DNA of 64,000 nt from an uncultured Lysobacteraceae bacterium (GCA_946480825.1 CAMLLG010000010.1:1-64000); one strand, 5' to 3'; shown: positions 11,100-19,518, counted from the first letter of the stretch. The notes: a model not told the origin generated them from the sequence alone. Numbers and translations: made by a program.

Positions 11100-11380
11100 C
11101 GCATCCTCCGGGGCCGGATCGGCCGGGAGTGGAACTGCGTGGGACTGCGCTTCGGGCATGGCCGGTCCGCCGGAAGGAGGGGCATTCCAACGTAGTTCCG
11201 CGACGGAAACGCCGGAAATGATCGCAGCGCTTGGTTATATGCTCATTTGGAATAAGGTGGTCCACTCATTCCGATTTGTTATCTGCTATTCATATCGCTT
11301 GATTCGAATGAAGAGATTTTCGGGCGTCGCCCGGAGATCTCCGATCCCGCATCCCGGAACGTTCCTGCCGTGACCCTGCC
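11100..11380. promoter_or_regulatory. divergent control region between cysG and cysB
   Basis: A 281-bp gap containing the most AT-rich block of the neighbourhood (about 11231-11310). Reading toward cysG, TATAAC (complement of 11234-11239) is a fair -10 with only a weak -35 at the right distance, as expected for an activator-dependent promoter. LysR-type sites usually lie in such divergent gaps, so CysB binding here is likely but inferred; I could not pick a half-site pair with confidence. Confidence 0.5.
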
Positions 11381-12367
11381 ATGACTCTCGTTCAGCTGCG
11401 CTACTTCGTCGCGATCGCCGATGCCGGCTTCAACATCACTTCGGCGGCCGAACACGTCCACGCCACCCAGCCGGGGCTGTCCAAGCAGCTCAAGCAACTG
11501 GAGGACGAACTCGGCTTCCTGCTGTTCGTGCGCAAGGGCCGCAGCCTGGAAGGGCTGACGCCCGCCGGCACACAGGTGCTCGCGCATGCGCGCAAGCTGC
11601 TGAGCGAGGCGTCCAACATCCGCGCCTTCGCCGCGAACCAGCGCCGCGACGGCCAGGGCCAGTTGCTGATCGCCACTACCCACACTCAGGCCCGCTTCGT
11701 GCTGCCGCCGGTGATCTCGCAGGTGCATCAGGCCTACCCGCAGCTGAGCATCCATCTGCAGCCCAGCGCCGACGGCGACGTGTTGACCCAGCTCGCCCGC
11801 GGCGAGGCCGATCTCGCGTTGATCAGCACCGCGGGCGCCGCGCCTGCCGACGGCATCGCCATTCCGCTGTTCCGCTGGCGCCGCGTGGTGCTGCTGCCGC
11901 GCGCGCATCCGTTGGCGCAGAGCGGCGCGCGTCCGACGCTGGCGGATCTCGCCGCGTATCCGCTGGTGAGCTACGAATCCTCGATCCGGCCGGATTCCTC
12001 GCTGCGCCGCGCCTTCGCCACCCGCGGTCTGGAGCCGCAACTGGCGATGACCGCACGCGATGCCGACCTGATCAAGACCTACGTGCGCGCGGGGATCGGT
12101 GTGGGCCTGCTCGCGGAAATGGCGGTCAGCGCGATCCAGGACAACGATCTGGTCGCGCTGGCCGCGCCGGACGCGATTCCCGAATGCACCGCGTGGGCGG
12201 TCCTGCCGCGCGAACGCGTGCTGCGCGATTACACGGTGGAACTGCTGGTGACCCTGGCGCCGCAGCTCGATCGTCACGATCTGCGCCGCATCCTCGCCGG
12301 CAATCAGACCGCGGAATGGCCGGCGCCGCCGAACTGGGCCGAGTTGAGCCAGGCGATCACCAACTGA
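11381..12367 (+). CDS. cysB: CysB-type LysR-family transcriptional activator of cysteine biosynthesis
   Basis: A 328-residue LysR regulator. The N-terminal winged helix-turn-helix reads LRYFVAIADAGFNITSAAEH and then HATQPGLSKQLKQLEDELG, the CysB/Cbl-type version (QPGLSKQ). The periplasmic-binding-protein-like effector domain follows. The family responds to N-acetylserine/O-acetylserine and thiosulfate or sulfide. Its position, divergent from cysG-cysK, is the standard arrangement for local control of sulfur genes. The ATG at 11381 starts the conserved MTLVQLRYF. It ends 30 bp from the convergent hydrolase gene. Confidence 0.9.
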   Translation: MTLVQLRYFVAIADAGFNITSAAEHVHATQPGLSKQLKQLEDELGFLLFVRKGRSLEGLTPAGTQVLAHARKLLSEASNIRAFAANQRRDGQGQLLIATTHTQARFVLPPVISQVHQAYPQLSIHLQPSADGDVLTQLARGEADLALISTAGAAPADGIAIPLFRWRRVVLLPRAHPLAQSGARPTLADLAAYPLVSYESSIRPDSSLRRAFATRGLEPQLAMTARDADLIKTYVRAGIGVGLLAEMAVSAIQDNDLVALAAPDAIPECTAWAVLPRERVLRDYTVELLVTLAPQLDRHDLRRILAGNQTAEWPAPPNWAELSQAITN

Positions 12368-12397
12368 GCGATGCGGCGCGACAGGCGCCGGCCGCGC

Positions 12398-14110
12398 TCA
12401 TGCATGCAGCCAGAACGCCGCATCCGAATACTTCGCATCCTTCCACCATTCGGCGATGCCGGTGCCGCGACGCAGATTGACGCTGCCGGCCTGACTCTGC
12501 AGCGGAGCGACGACATCGCCCGCGGCGTCGCGTCGCGCCGACAGTCGCGCGGTTTCCGGTGTGACCATCGCGAGATGGCCCGGTCGACCGTTCTGTTTGC
12601 GCTCCGCGGCGATCATCGCGACCGCGCCCTGGTTCGCCTCGCGCTGCAGCGAGGTCGCGCTGCCGGTGCGGCGCCAGCCGAAATCCGGGCCGAAATCGCG
12701 CAGCCACTGGCATAGATCGTTGCTGCGCATCTCGCGCACCGTCGCGCCGATCCGCACCGGCACGCGTTCGCCACGGGCGATGCGCAGCAGCGCCGCCTGC
12801 GTCCACCACACCCGCGGCAGGTAGACGCCGGCGAGATGGCAGTAATCGTGCGCGTAGACGTTGCAGAACGTCGCGCCTTCGCGCGGCTGGTAGCGCAGAT
12901 GCTCGCGCGCATCGCAGGCCAGCCAGTCGACGATCGCCGCCAACGCGTCGCGCAGGGCGCCGGCATCGCCGCCGCGGCGCGCCGGGCGGTCGGGTTCGTC
13001 GAGCGAATGCGCGTCGGCGAGCGCGTTGCGACGAACGACTCTGCCCGCGGGCGGCGGCAGGTGCGCGGCGACGATCCCGCGTTTCGGCGGTGTCGGTGCC
13101 GGCGTCGTCACCGGAATGCCGCGGATGCGTTCGTCGCGGACGAGGAATGCGGTCGATGCGAAGCCGCGCAGATGCGCACCGAGCAGCGTCGTTTCGATCT
13201 CCAGGAAGCCTTGTACCGATCGCCCGGTGATCGCGCGCACGGGATGACCGTCGGGCAGATCGGCGATCACGTTCGCGATCGGCGGCGTGCTGCGCCGCGG
13301 TTGGCTGCGCAGGCGCAGCGTGGTGCTGCGGGTGTCGACGCGGAAGGACGGACCGGTGGCGCTCGGCGGCGTCGGCGGCGGCACGATGGCTTCGCCCGGC
13401 CGCGGCGGTGACAGCGCCGGCGGCGCGTCGTCGATCGACACGGTCTTCGACAGGCGCAGGAACGCGAACACGGATTCGCCGTAATGGCGCTGACCGTCGA
13501 AATGGCCCTGGCGCAGGCCGCGCTCCGGGCGGAAGCGGCCGGTGTTGTAGACGATGGCGACGCGCGCGAGCATTTCGTCGTCCAGGCGTTTGCGGTTGGA
13601 CAGCCCGAGCGTGCGCAGGCCGCGCTTCAGCTCCGCGATGCACATCGCCAGGGTGTCGTCGAAGCGCGCGTAACGGCGCGACAGGAAATAGTCGGGATCG
13701 CTGCGGAAGAACTGCAGGTCGCGCTGGAACAGGCCGTAACCGCGGCAGAACTTGTCCGGGTCGGCGGCCGAGCGTTCGTAGCCGGGAATATGCGCCGCCA
13801 TCTCGACGAGCGCCTGGCGACCGATCGCGAACATCGCGTCGCCCTGCGGATGCGACAGCAGATCGGCGCGATGCTTCGGGAACGGGCGGCCGCTGCCGTC
13901 GGGCCGGGCATCGATCGTGTCGCCGACGCACAGCGCAAGGATGCGCGCGACCGACATGCGCCTGCGTCGCAGGGTCGACCAGATGAAGCCGGTTTCCTGG
14001 CAGGCGATGGCGACCACCAGATCGACGCCGAGCGGCGTGCCGGCGACTGCCGACGCGATGCGTTCGGCGAATTGGCGCTTGAACCAGAGAATGTCGTTGC
14101 GGTCCGGCAT
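12398..14110 (-). CDS. three-part peptidoglycan hydrolase: lysozyme-like domain, SH3b-like domain, C-terminal Cys/His amidase-like domain
   Basis: A 570-residue protein, last gene of the DUF2589 operon. Residues about 1-225 look like a lytic transglycosylase/lysozyme fold: IACQETGF supplies a candidate catalytic Glu, GYGLFQRDL matches the G-L-F-Q element, and IVYNTGRF with HYGESV resemble the late SLT motifs. A Pro-rich linker leads to an SH3b-like stretch (about 265-335). Residues about 390-570 carry FCNVYAHDYCH and, later, GRPGHLAMV, a Cys then His order seen in NlpC/P60, CHAP and related amidases. There is no signal peptide. GGAGG lies five bases before the ATG at 14110. Domain calls are by pattern; the target (own wall or a competitor's) is unknown. 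Confidence 0.62.
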   Translation of the reverse strand: MPDRNDILWFKRQFAERIASAVAGTPLGVDLVVAIACQETGFIWSTLRRRRMSVARILALCVGDTIDARPDGSGRPFPKHRADLLSHPQGDAMFAIGRQALVEMAAHIPGYERSAADPDKFCRGYGLFQRDLQFFRSDPDYFLSRRYARFDDTLAMCIAELKRGLRTLGLSNRKRLDDEMLARVAIVYNTGRFRPERGLRQGHFDGQRHYGESVFAFLRLSKTVSIDDAPPALSPPRPGEAIVPPPTPPSATGPSFRVDTRSTTLRLRSQPRRSTPPIANVIADLPDGHPVRAITGRSVQGFLEIETTLLGAHLRGFASTAFLVRDERIRGIPVTTPAPTPPKRGIVAAHLPPPAGRVVRRNALADAHSLDEPDRPARRGGDAGALRDALAAIVDWLACDAREHLRYQPREGATFCNVYAHDYCHLAGVYLPRVWWTQAALLRIARGERVPVRIGATVREMRSNDLCQWLRDFGPDFGWRRTGSATSLQREANQGAVAMIAAERKQNGRPGHLAMVTPETARLSARRDAAGDVVAPLQSQAGSVNLRRGTGIAEWWKDAKYSDAAFWLHA

Positions 14111-14195
14111 GGGGCCTCCGTGAGTCGCTTGCGTGTGCGTCGTTCGCCGAGTGGTCCATTCGTGTGTCGAGGTGCGGTGGTCGGATCGCCGCGTG

Positions 14196-14219
14196 GCCCG
14201 GATGCGTCCGCATCCGGGC
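14196..14219. repeat. hairpin between two genes of the DUF2589 operon
   Basis: An 11-bp perfect stem GCCCGGATGCG / CGCATCCGGGC with a two-base loop, in the 126-bp gap between the 190-residue protein gene and the hydrolase gene. On the minus strand it is not followed by a U-tract. It may stabilise the upstream mRNA or belong to a REP class. Confidence 0.45.
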
Positions 14220-14236
14220 GGCGGAGGGCGCGGTCG

Positions 14237-14809
14237 TCAGCGCGCCGCGGATGGCAGCGGGAAATCGAGCGGTTCGATTTCCTCGACGAGCAGCAGACGG
14301 ATGTCGTCGGACGACAACAGCGTGCGCAATTGCGCGGCCAGCGGTTTCAGCTGCTCGTGCCCGGTGCACAGCATCCAGACCTGATCGACCATCGTCGTCA
14401 TGTCGTTGGCGGGGTCGTAATGCACGGCACCGCTCTGGGCGACGATCTGCAGCAGTTGCCGGGCCAGGTCGCGGCCTTGCTGCACCTTCGCTGCGTGCGG
14501 TCGCAGCGCATCCTGTGCGGACTGCTGCAGTTCGTGCATCAGACCGATGGCGATGGCCTGTTGGCGGCGGCGCAGCGTGCCGCGCCGCTGTTCGTCGTAT
14601 TCGGCCGCGAGGATGCGCGACTTGTGGCCGGCGAGGTCGGCGGCCGCGACCAGGCCGTGTCCCGACAGCAGCGCTTCCGATGCGTCGATCCAGCGCAGCA
14701 GATCGTCGAGCGCGGTCGGCGATTTGCGTTCGAAGCCACGCACCAGCATGGGCACGCGCAGCAACTGCTCGGACATCTGGCGGACGAGCTGGAGTTTCGA
14801 TCTCAGCAT
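14237..14809 (-). CDS. unrecognised helical protein of the DUF2589 operon
   Basis: A 190-residue protein I do not recognise. It has no signal peptide and no membrane segment. The sequence is Leu/Gln/Arg-rich with long predicted helices (LRRRQQAIAIGLMHELQQ and the stretch around QQGRDLARQLLQIVAQ), so a helical bundle or coiled-coil adaptor is plausible. It lies only 6 bp after the stop of the 235-residue protein gene and is therefore almost surely co-translated with it. The gene after it encodes the peptidoglycan hydrolase, separated by a hairpin. Function unknown. Confidence 0.7.
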   Translation of the reverse strand: MLRSKLQLVRQMSEQLLRVPMLVRGFERKSPTALDDLLRWIDASEALLSGHGLVAAADLAGHKSRILAAEYDEQRRGTLRRRQQAIAIGLMHELQQSAQDALRPHAAKVQQGRDLARQLLQIVAQSGAVHYDPANDMTTMVDQVWMLCTGHEQLKPLAAQLRTLLSSDDIRLLLVEEIEPLDFPLPSAAR

Positions 14810-14815
14810 GGCGGC

Positions 14816-15523
14816 TTACTCCGGAATCAGCTTGCGTTCGATGGTGCCGTCGCTGCGTTCCGAGGTCTGCCATTCCATGCCGTCCTCGCCGAGCTTCATC
14901 CGGATGTGGATGATGTCTTCGGGGCGCTGCTCGCGCAGGCGATGGGATTCGGCGATCACGGCGAGCTGGTCGAGCACCGGCTTGTCGACGACGCCGGTCA
15001 CCAGACCGAGGCCGAGCTCGTGGCAACGCTTGGTGATGTCGTCCTGAGCGTAGCCTTCGGGGAACTTGCCTTCGTGCAGGCGCGCTTCGATGCCGATGTC
15101 GAACAGATCGGAGACGATATCGCCCGCGAAGGTCAGCATCGACTTGATCCGGTCGCCGGAGATGCGGATGCCGTCCACGAGTTTCGGGATGTGCGCGTCG
15201 AGGGCTGAGAGCAGTTTCTGGGCCGCGACCGGCGGCAGTTCCACGTAGCCGACGAAGCGCGAGAGTTCGCGCGCGCAGATGCGCTTGAACTCGGCGTTGC
15301 CGATCGGGTCGAGCTGGTAGCCGGTACGTTCGCTCAGTCCTTCGATCGCCACCGGAATGGTGAGCTCGATGTCGCCGATGCGCATGCGCGGCACGGAAAA
15401 ATGCTTGAGCAGATCGTGCTTCGCGTACTGCTCGGCGACCTGCACGGTCTGCAGGTCGGCGATCACGCGCGCGTCGGTGATGCTGGCGACGAGGCCGCCG
15501 AGATATTCGTTGAGGGTGGGCAT
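14816..15523 (-). CDS. unrecognised protein of the DUF2589 operon, possibly related in its middle to DUF2589
   Basis: A 235-residue cytoplasmic-looking protein without signal peptide. Near residues 40-60 it has FSVPRMRIGDIELTIPVAIE, which resembles the IKVPFLTMLTIPALRIEEV stretch of the DUF2589 protein upstream; this similarity is seen by eye only. The rest is mixed alpha/beta, with KLLSALDAHIPKLVDGIRIS in the middle and a charged C-terminus (EWQTSERSDGTIERKLIPE). AGGACA precedes the ATG at 15523. It is 94 bp downstream of the DUF2589 gene, with a strong hairpin between them. No function can be assigned. Confidence 0.7.
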   Translation of the reverse strand: MPTLNEYLGGLVASITDARVIADLQTVQVAEQYAKHDLLKHFSVPRMRIGDIELTIPVAIEGLSERTGYQLDPIGNAEFKRICARELSRFVGYVELPPVAAQKLLSALDAHIPKLVDGIRISGDRIKSMLTFAGDIVSDLFDIGIEARLHEGKFPEGYAQDDITKRCHELGLGLVTGVVDKPVLDQLAVIAESHRLREQRPEDIIHIRMKLGEDGMEWQTSERSDGTIERKLIPE

Positions 15524-15583
15524 GTTCGATGTCCTGAAGGGTGTGCGGGTGGTGAAGTGCAGCTGTCGATGTGCGCTTGCAAA

Positions 15584-15608
15584 CGGGGCCGGCGCGCGGC
15601 CGGCCCCG
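15584..15608 (-). terminator. probable attenuator after the DUF2589 gene
   Basis: On the minus strand a 10-bp all-GC stem CGGGGCCGGC / GCCGGCCCCG is followed immediately by TTTGC, ten bases past the stop codon of the DUF2589 gene. The short U-run suggests partial termination, which would let the first gene of the operon be made in excess over the downstream genes. Function inferred from structure only. Confidence 0.55.
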
Positions 15609-15617
15609 CAGCTTGCG

Positions 15618-16229
15618 TTACAGCGCGGCGATGCTGTCTTCCAGCATGGTCAGGATGCGATCCAGGCCGGCCGGGATCTCATCGTTGACCGCGCGGACAC
15701 GGACGCCGAGGTTGTAGGTGCGTTCGGTGCTCACACCGCTGCTGGACGTGCGCTTGTACGAGGCCGAGGCCTTGAAGTTCACTTTCCAGAAGCGGGCGCT
15801 GAGCTCCGCGCTGCCCGCGAACTCGCTGGAGACGTTCGAGGTTTCCGTCGAGGTCAGCTTCGCGTTGAAGTCGATGTTGACCTCTTCGATGCGAAGCGCC
15901 GGGATGGTCAGCATGGTCAGGAACGGCACCTTGATGGTGACGGTCGGTTCGAGGAACTGCGAGGTGACGTCGGTATTGGCCGGAAGGCCTTCGGCCGTCA
16001 ACTGCGCCGCGGTCTTGTTGAAATGCGGATTCGGCACCGACTTCTTGTAGATGAAGTCGACGTAGCGCAGTTCCTGGCCGCCGGCGCCGTCGTCCTTGAA
16101 ACCGACTTCCTGGATGAAGCTGACCTGCGACATCGACGCCGCATGCTGCGCCTGCACGGCCGCCTGCAGCGGACCGCCGATGTAGACGCTGAAATCGAGG
16201 CTGTTGAGTTCCTGCACGAGATTGGGCAT
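15618..16229 (-). CDS. DUF2589 domain-containing protein
   Basis: A 203-residue protein matching the DUF2589 family pattern as I recall it: an N-terminal LVQELNSLDFSVYIGGPLQA, a central EPTVTIKVPFLTMLTIPAL followed by RIEEVNIDFNAKLTSTET, and a C-terminal segment rich in Ser/Thr and beta strands (FKASASYKRTSSSGVSTERTYNLGV). No signal peptide or transmembrane helix. The family has no known role. It is the first gene of a four-gene operon ending in a large peptidoglycan hydrolase, and has a strong AAGGAG ribosome site six bases before the ATG, consistent with an abundant, perhaps structural product. Confidence 0.8.
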   Translation of the reverse strand: MPNLVQELNSLDFSVYIGGPLQAAVQAQHAASMSQVSFIQEVGFKDDGAGGQELRYVDFIYKKSVPNPHFNKTAAQLTAEGLPANTDVTSQFLEPTVTIKVPFLTMLTIPALRIEEVNIDFNAKLTSTETSNVSSEFAGSAELSARFWKVNFKASASYKRTSSSGVSTERTYNLGVRVRAVNDEIPAGLDRILTMLEDSIAAL

Positions 16230-16629
16230 GTGTTGCTCCTTGTGATGATTCGCCTACTCTGTTGCGGCTTTTCGGCATCCGCCGTCGCGCGCTGCGCCGT
16301 CTTCCCGGGGCGGCGGTCTCCGTCCGTGGAGTCCGCCGGCGAGGCAAGTGCGTCCCTGCGAAGGAAGACGTCCTGTCCTCCTTCCGGCGATCTTCGATGG
16401 GTGTCGCCCGGCACGCATTCGGGCGTTCGAGGATGACGTTGTCGTCCTTGCGTGCTGTTCATTATCGACATCGGGGTCGCACGGACTGCGACGCCGGACG
16501 ATCGATGGAATCTCTTGAAAAACAGGGGTTTCGAAGATTTTCCGTCGCCCGCGAAAAGCCGTTGTCAAGGCTTGCGCCGCGGTCGGATTCGTGAATTCCG
16601 GACGCCCCGCGCCCGCGTCGTGCGAAGCG
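16230..16629. promoter_or_regulatory. upstream region of the DUF2589 operon, no gene seen
   Basis: About 400 bp between the DUF2589 start and the terminator of the M14 carboxypeptidase gene. Codon pattern is absent in all frames. The DUF2589 promoter should lie here. On the minus strand a perfect TTGACA (complement of 16563-16568) is present, but no good -10 lies 16-18 bases after it, so I do not claim a site. The stretch 16500-16550 is locally AT-richer. Confidence 0.35.
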
Positions 16630-16662
16630 AAAAAAAAGACCCGGGCATGCCCGGGTCTTTCG
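16630..16662 (-). terminator. intrinsic terminator of the M14 carboxypeptidase gene
   Basis: A 26-base perfect palindrome (16635-16660, core GACCCGGGCATGCCCGGGTC). On the minus strand the stem runs into a tract of eight Ts, about 25 bases past the stop codon at 16687. This is the clearest intrinsic terminator of the window together with those at 48160 and 55548. Confidence 0.85.
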
Positions 16663-16686
16663 TATCGCGTCGTCGCCGGTGGCGAC

Positions 16687-19008
16687 TCAGAACGTGATGC
16701 TCCAGCTGTCGATGCGGCCGGTGTCGCCGCCGGCGTTGTCGTTCACCCGCAGTTTCCAGGTGCCGTTCAACGCTTCGGTCGACAGATTCACGGTGTAGGT
16801 CGTGTTGATGTTGTCGGCGCTGCCGCCGCTGCGGTTGTGCAGCACGTACACGCTGCCGTCGGGCGCGACCAGATCCACCTTCAGGTCGCCCTTGTAGGTG
16901 TGGACGATATTGACCAGCACGGGCGTCGCCGCCGGTGCGTTGCCGCTGCGGCCGGAGACCGCGATCGCGCTTTCCACCGTGGCGTTGTCGCCGATGGCGA
17001 CATCGGTGCCGTTGGTGTACGTCTGCGCGCCGCCCGTGCTCACCGTGACCGATTGCGTCCTGGTGTTGCTCAGCCCGCCGTTGTCGGTGACCGTCAGGCT
17101 CACGCTGTAGCTGCCTGCCGCCGCGTAGGTCTTGCTCGGATTGGTCGCGGTCGAGGTGCTGCCGTCGCCGAAATTCCAGCTGCGCGCGGCGATGCTGCCG
17201 TCGCTGTCGGTCGACGTGTCGGTGAACGTGGCGGTCAGCCCCGAGGCCGCACTGCTGAAGTTCGCGACCGGCGCGACGTTGCCGCCGCCGCCGTCGGTGA
17301 TCGTCAACAGCGCCGCGTTCGGTGTGCCCGGCTTGCCGGAGGCGTCGGTGCCCTGCACGTAGACGATGTGCCGGCCCGGGGCCAAGCCGGCGGTGCCGAG
17401 GCTGACGGTCACGGTCTCGCGGGTGGCGTTGAAGCTGCCGTCGCTCGCGGTCATCGCGATGCCGGTCGCGCCCCCTTCCCACGGCGGCAGGTCGAGATAG
17501 AGCTTCGCCGACGCGATCGCCTGGGTGGTTTCCGTGCCGTTGCTCTGGTTGAACTGGCCGTCGTCGAGGATCGCGGAGATCGTCACCGGCGTGCCGGCCG
17601 GCACCGAGGCGCTGGATGCGGACACGCTGACCGTGTTCGGCCCCGACGGATAGCGGTAGGGCGCGGTGAGATTGCGCGCGGCGTACTTCAGCGACGCGAG
17701 ATTGTTCGGCAGGGTCGATCCGGTGAAGGTCGAACAGGATTCGAAGAACGACACGCCGAGTTCGATCGTGTAGCTGGGCACGCCGAGCAGGCCGTACATC
17801 GTGTCGTCGGTGGTGCCGTCGGTGCCGTAGAGTTCGTTCGACTGCTGCGGGCGGTAGCCGTTGAAGTAGGCCATGCGCCGGCCCAGCGTGCGCAGCGCCG
17901 GTCCGTTCGGCGCCGCGGCGGTGGTGTCGCCCCACGACCACAGCACCAGCTGCGAGTAGCTGTGGATGTCGAGGAACATGCCCTGGTAATCGTCCGGTGC
18001 GGCGCTGGTGTTGCCGTCGCCGCGTCGATCGGGGAACAGGCCGCCGCCGTAGACGCCGCTGGCGTTGGGCGTGCCGGCGACGAGTTGCATCAGGTTCCGC
18101 GTTTCCGGCTCGGACTGCGCCAGCGGGCCGCGGTAGGTTTCGGCGCAGGCGTTGCCGCTGGAGCCGCCGGCGACGGTATTCCAGTGGAAGGGGAAGTTGC
18201 GGTTGAGGTCGGTGCCGACGCTGTTGGCGCTGCAACTGCCGTTGGTGTTGTTCACGTTCTTCCGCCACGACAGGCCGGTCTCGGCTTTCTTGCGGCCGTC
18301 GGGGTTGGCCTGCAGCACCAGATAGAACGTGTAGTTGTCCATCAGCCAGGTGGCTTCCGGGTCGCTGCCGTAGCCGTTGACCAGCCATTCGCCGAAGCGG
18401 GTGAGCAGTTCGGCCGGTGTGTACTCGCGGGCGTGGATCGAACCGAACATCACCATCGGCGGCTTGTTCGGGCGGGTCGCATTGGTCGCCGAATTGGTCA
18501 ACCGCAGCACCTTCATGTCGTAGCCGCCGGTGTTGCGCGATTTCAGCCAGGTCGGGCCGATGTTGGACACGCTGGCCAGCGCCGGCTTGTTCGCGACCAG
18601 CTGGTCGATGGTGGCGTAGGTCTCCTCGACGGTGCGGTAGCAGGCATAGCCGGAAATGCTGCGGGTGCCGAAGCCGCCGCTGCCGATCGCGCTTTCGACG
18701 CTGCGGATGCGCTCGGTCGACGCCCGGTCGATCTCGACCCGCAGGCCCGTGCGCCGGATCGCGTCGATGTCTGCGGGCGTGGCCTCGGTGCGCACGGTGC
18801 GCTGCGCGCGATCGACGATCATGTGCTGGAAGCGCGCGGCCAGCGATTGCAGCTGGGCGCGGTTGCGATAGTGGATGGTGACGAAGTGCGGACGATCGTC
18901 TTCGATGGACGGCGCGCCGGCATCGGCGGTCGCGGCGAGGGCGGTATCGGACAGCGGAGCGGCGAGGCAGAGCAGAAGCGCGGCAGGCAACAACAGACGA
19001 GCGGTCAT
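16687..19008 (-). CDS. secreted M14 zinc carboxypeptidase with PKD and proprotein-convertase P domains
   Basis: A 773-residue exported metallopeptidase. It has a signal peptide (LLLPAALLLCLAAPLS...ALA), a pro-region to about residue 110, then the M14 domain: zinc ligands in HAREYTPAE (His192, Glu195) and later DIHSYSQLVLW, substrate-binding NPDG and DLNRNFPF, and catalytic Glu in YTIELGVSFFES. After a linker, a PKD domain starts at VAPVANFSSA with FGDGSTST, and the last about 110 residues form a P domain (VHTYKGDLKVDLVAPDG ... GRIDSWSITF). Such tails are typical of extracellular enzymes of predatory or degradative xanthomonads. GGAG precedes the ATG at 19008. Export from the cell is inferred. 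Confidence 0.9.
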   Translation of the reverse strand: MTARLLLPAALLLCLAAPLSDTALAATADAGAPSIEDDRPHFVTIHYRNRAQLQSLAARFQHMIVDRAQRTVRTEATPADIDAIRRTGLRVEIDRASTERIRSVESAIGSGGFGTRSISGYACYRTVEETYATIDQLVANKPALASVSNIGPTWLKSRNTGGYDMKVLRLTNSATNATRPNKPPMVMFGSIHAREYTPAELLTRFGEWLVNGYGSDPEATWLMDNYTFYLVLQANPDGRKKAETGLSWRKNVNNTNGSCSANSVGTDLNRNFPFHWNTVAGGSSGNACAETYRGPLAQSEPETRNLMQLVAGTPNASGVYGGGLFPDRRGDGNTSAAPDDYQGMFLDIHSYSQLVLWSWGDTTAAAPNGPALRTLGRRMAYFNGYRPQQSNELYGTDGTTDDTMYGLLGVPSYTIELGVSFFESCSTFTGSTLPNNLASLKYAARNLTAPYRYPSGPNTVSVSASSASVPAGTPVTISAILDDGQFNQSNGTETTQAIASAKLYLDLPPWEGGATGIAMTASDGSFNATRETVTVSLGTAGLAPGRHIVYVQGTDASGKPGTPNAALLTITDGGGGNVAPVANFSSAASGLTATFTDTSTDSDGSIAARSWNFGDGSTSTATNPSKTYAAAGSYSVSLTVTDNGGLSNTRTQSVTVSTGGAQTYTNGTDVAIGDNATVESAIAVSGRSGNAPAATPVLVNIVHTYKGDLKVDLVAPDGSVYVLHNRSGGSADNINTTYTVNLSTEALNGTWKLRVNDNAGGDTGRIDSWSITF

Positions 19009-19454
19009 GGCGTCTCCATGTCGGGGTGGCGCGGTCGCATCGTGTCGACCGGGTGGGCCGCGGGCTGCGGCAAGGGGTGGGGAACCATGTGTGTGCCGCG
19101 AATCCCGGCGCTTTGCAAGCGTCGCCCGTACGACCGACGCGCGCGCTCGACTCCGCCGATGGCGCTCCGCCCTACCGTGCGCAGCGTGGCGTCTCGTGAA
19201 ATGCAGGCGATGCATGCGGATCGCGTCGGGCGTCGTGGCCGCGGTCTTGTCGCCGACGCGGCATGCGCCGGCGCAGCGATCTGTTGCCCTGCAACAGCCG
19301 TTTGCGAAAAGTCGGCGTCGCGCCGTCGTGCCTGCGCGGTTTCCGGATGAGATGCGCGTCTCGTTTCGGATGCGATCACTGCGCCGTCGAGCGCGATGGC
19401 CGTCGCGGACGGCGCAACGGTATCGGGTCCGGAATTCCGGGCTACACAATGAAA
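19009..19454. other. non-coding gap upstream of the carboxypeptidase gene
   Basis: About 450 bp with no frame showing convincing coding bias. It holds a short dyad CTGTTGC / GCAACAG (about 19280-19296) and, at 19429-19444, GGTCCGGAATTCCGGGC, a near-copy of the terminator core of the outer-membrane protein gene that follows at 19455-19478. The promoter of the M14 gene should be here but no hexamers stand out. Confidence 0.4.
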
Positions 19455-19478
19455 TCGGGCCCGGAATTCCGGGCCCGA
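19455..19478 (-). terminator. terminator-like palindrome after the outer-membrane protein gene
   Basis: A perfect 24-base palindrome around GGGCCCGGAATTCCGGGCCC, followed on the minus strand by TTTCATT. It lies 40 bases beyond the stop codon at 19519. A shorter near-copy lies just downstream at about 19429-19444, so the signal is doubled. Confidence 0.65.
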
Positions 19479-19518
19479 GGGGTATCGCCGATACGTGCTG
19501 GAAAAAGCGGAATCGCGA

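Noticed and set aside
12398..16229. Prophage or tailocin remnant
   Set aside because: No capsid, tail, holin or integrase genes; only one hydrolase and three non-phage-like proteins.
16540..16568. Promoter for the DUF2589 operon from the TTGACA hexamer
   Set aside because: The hexamer is perfect but no acceptable -10 lies at the right distance.
16591..19350. A 919-codon frame antisense to the M14 carboxypeptidase
   Set aside because: Val/Arg/Gly-rich shadow of a gene with full zinc-peptidase motifs.
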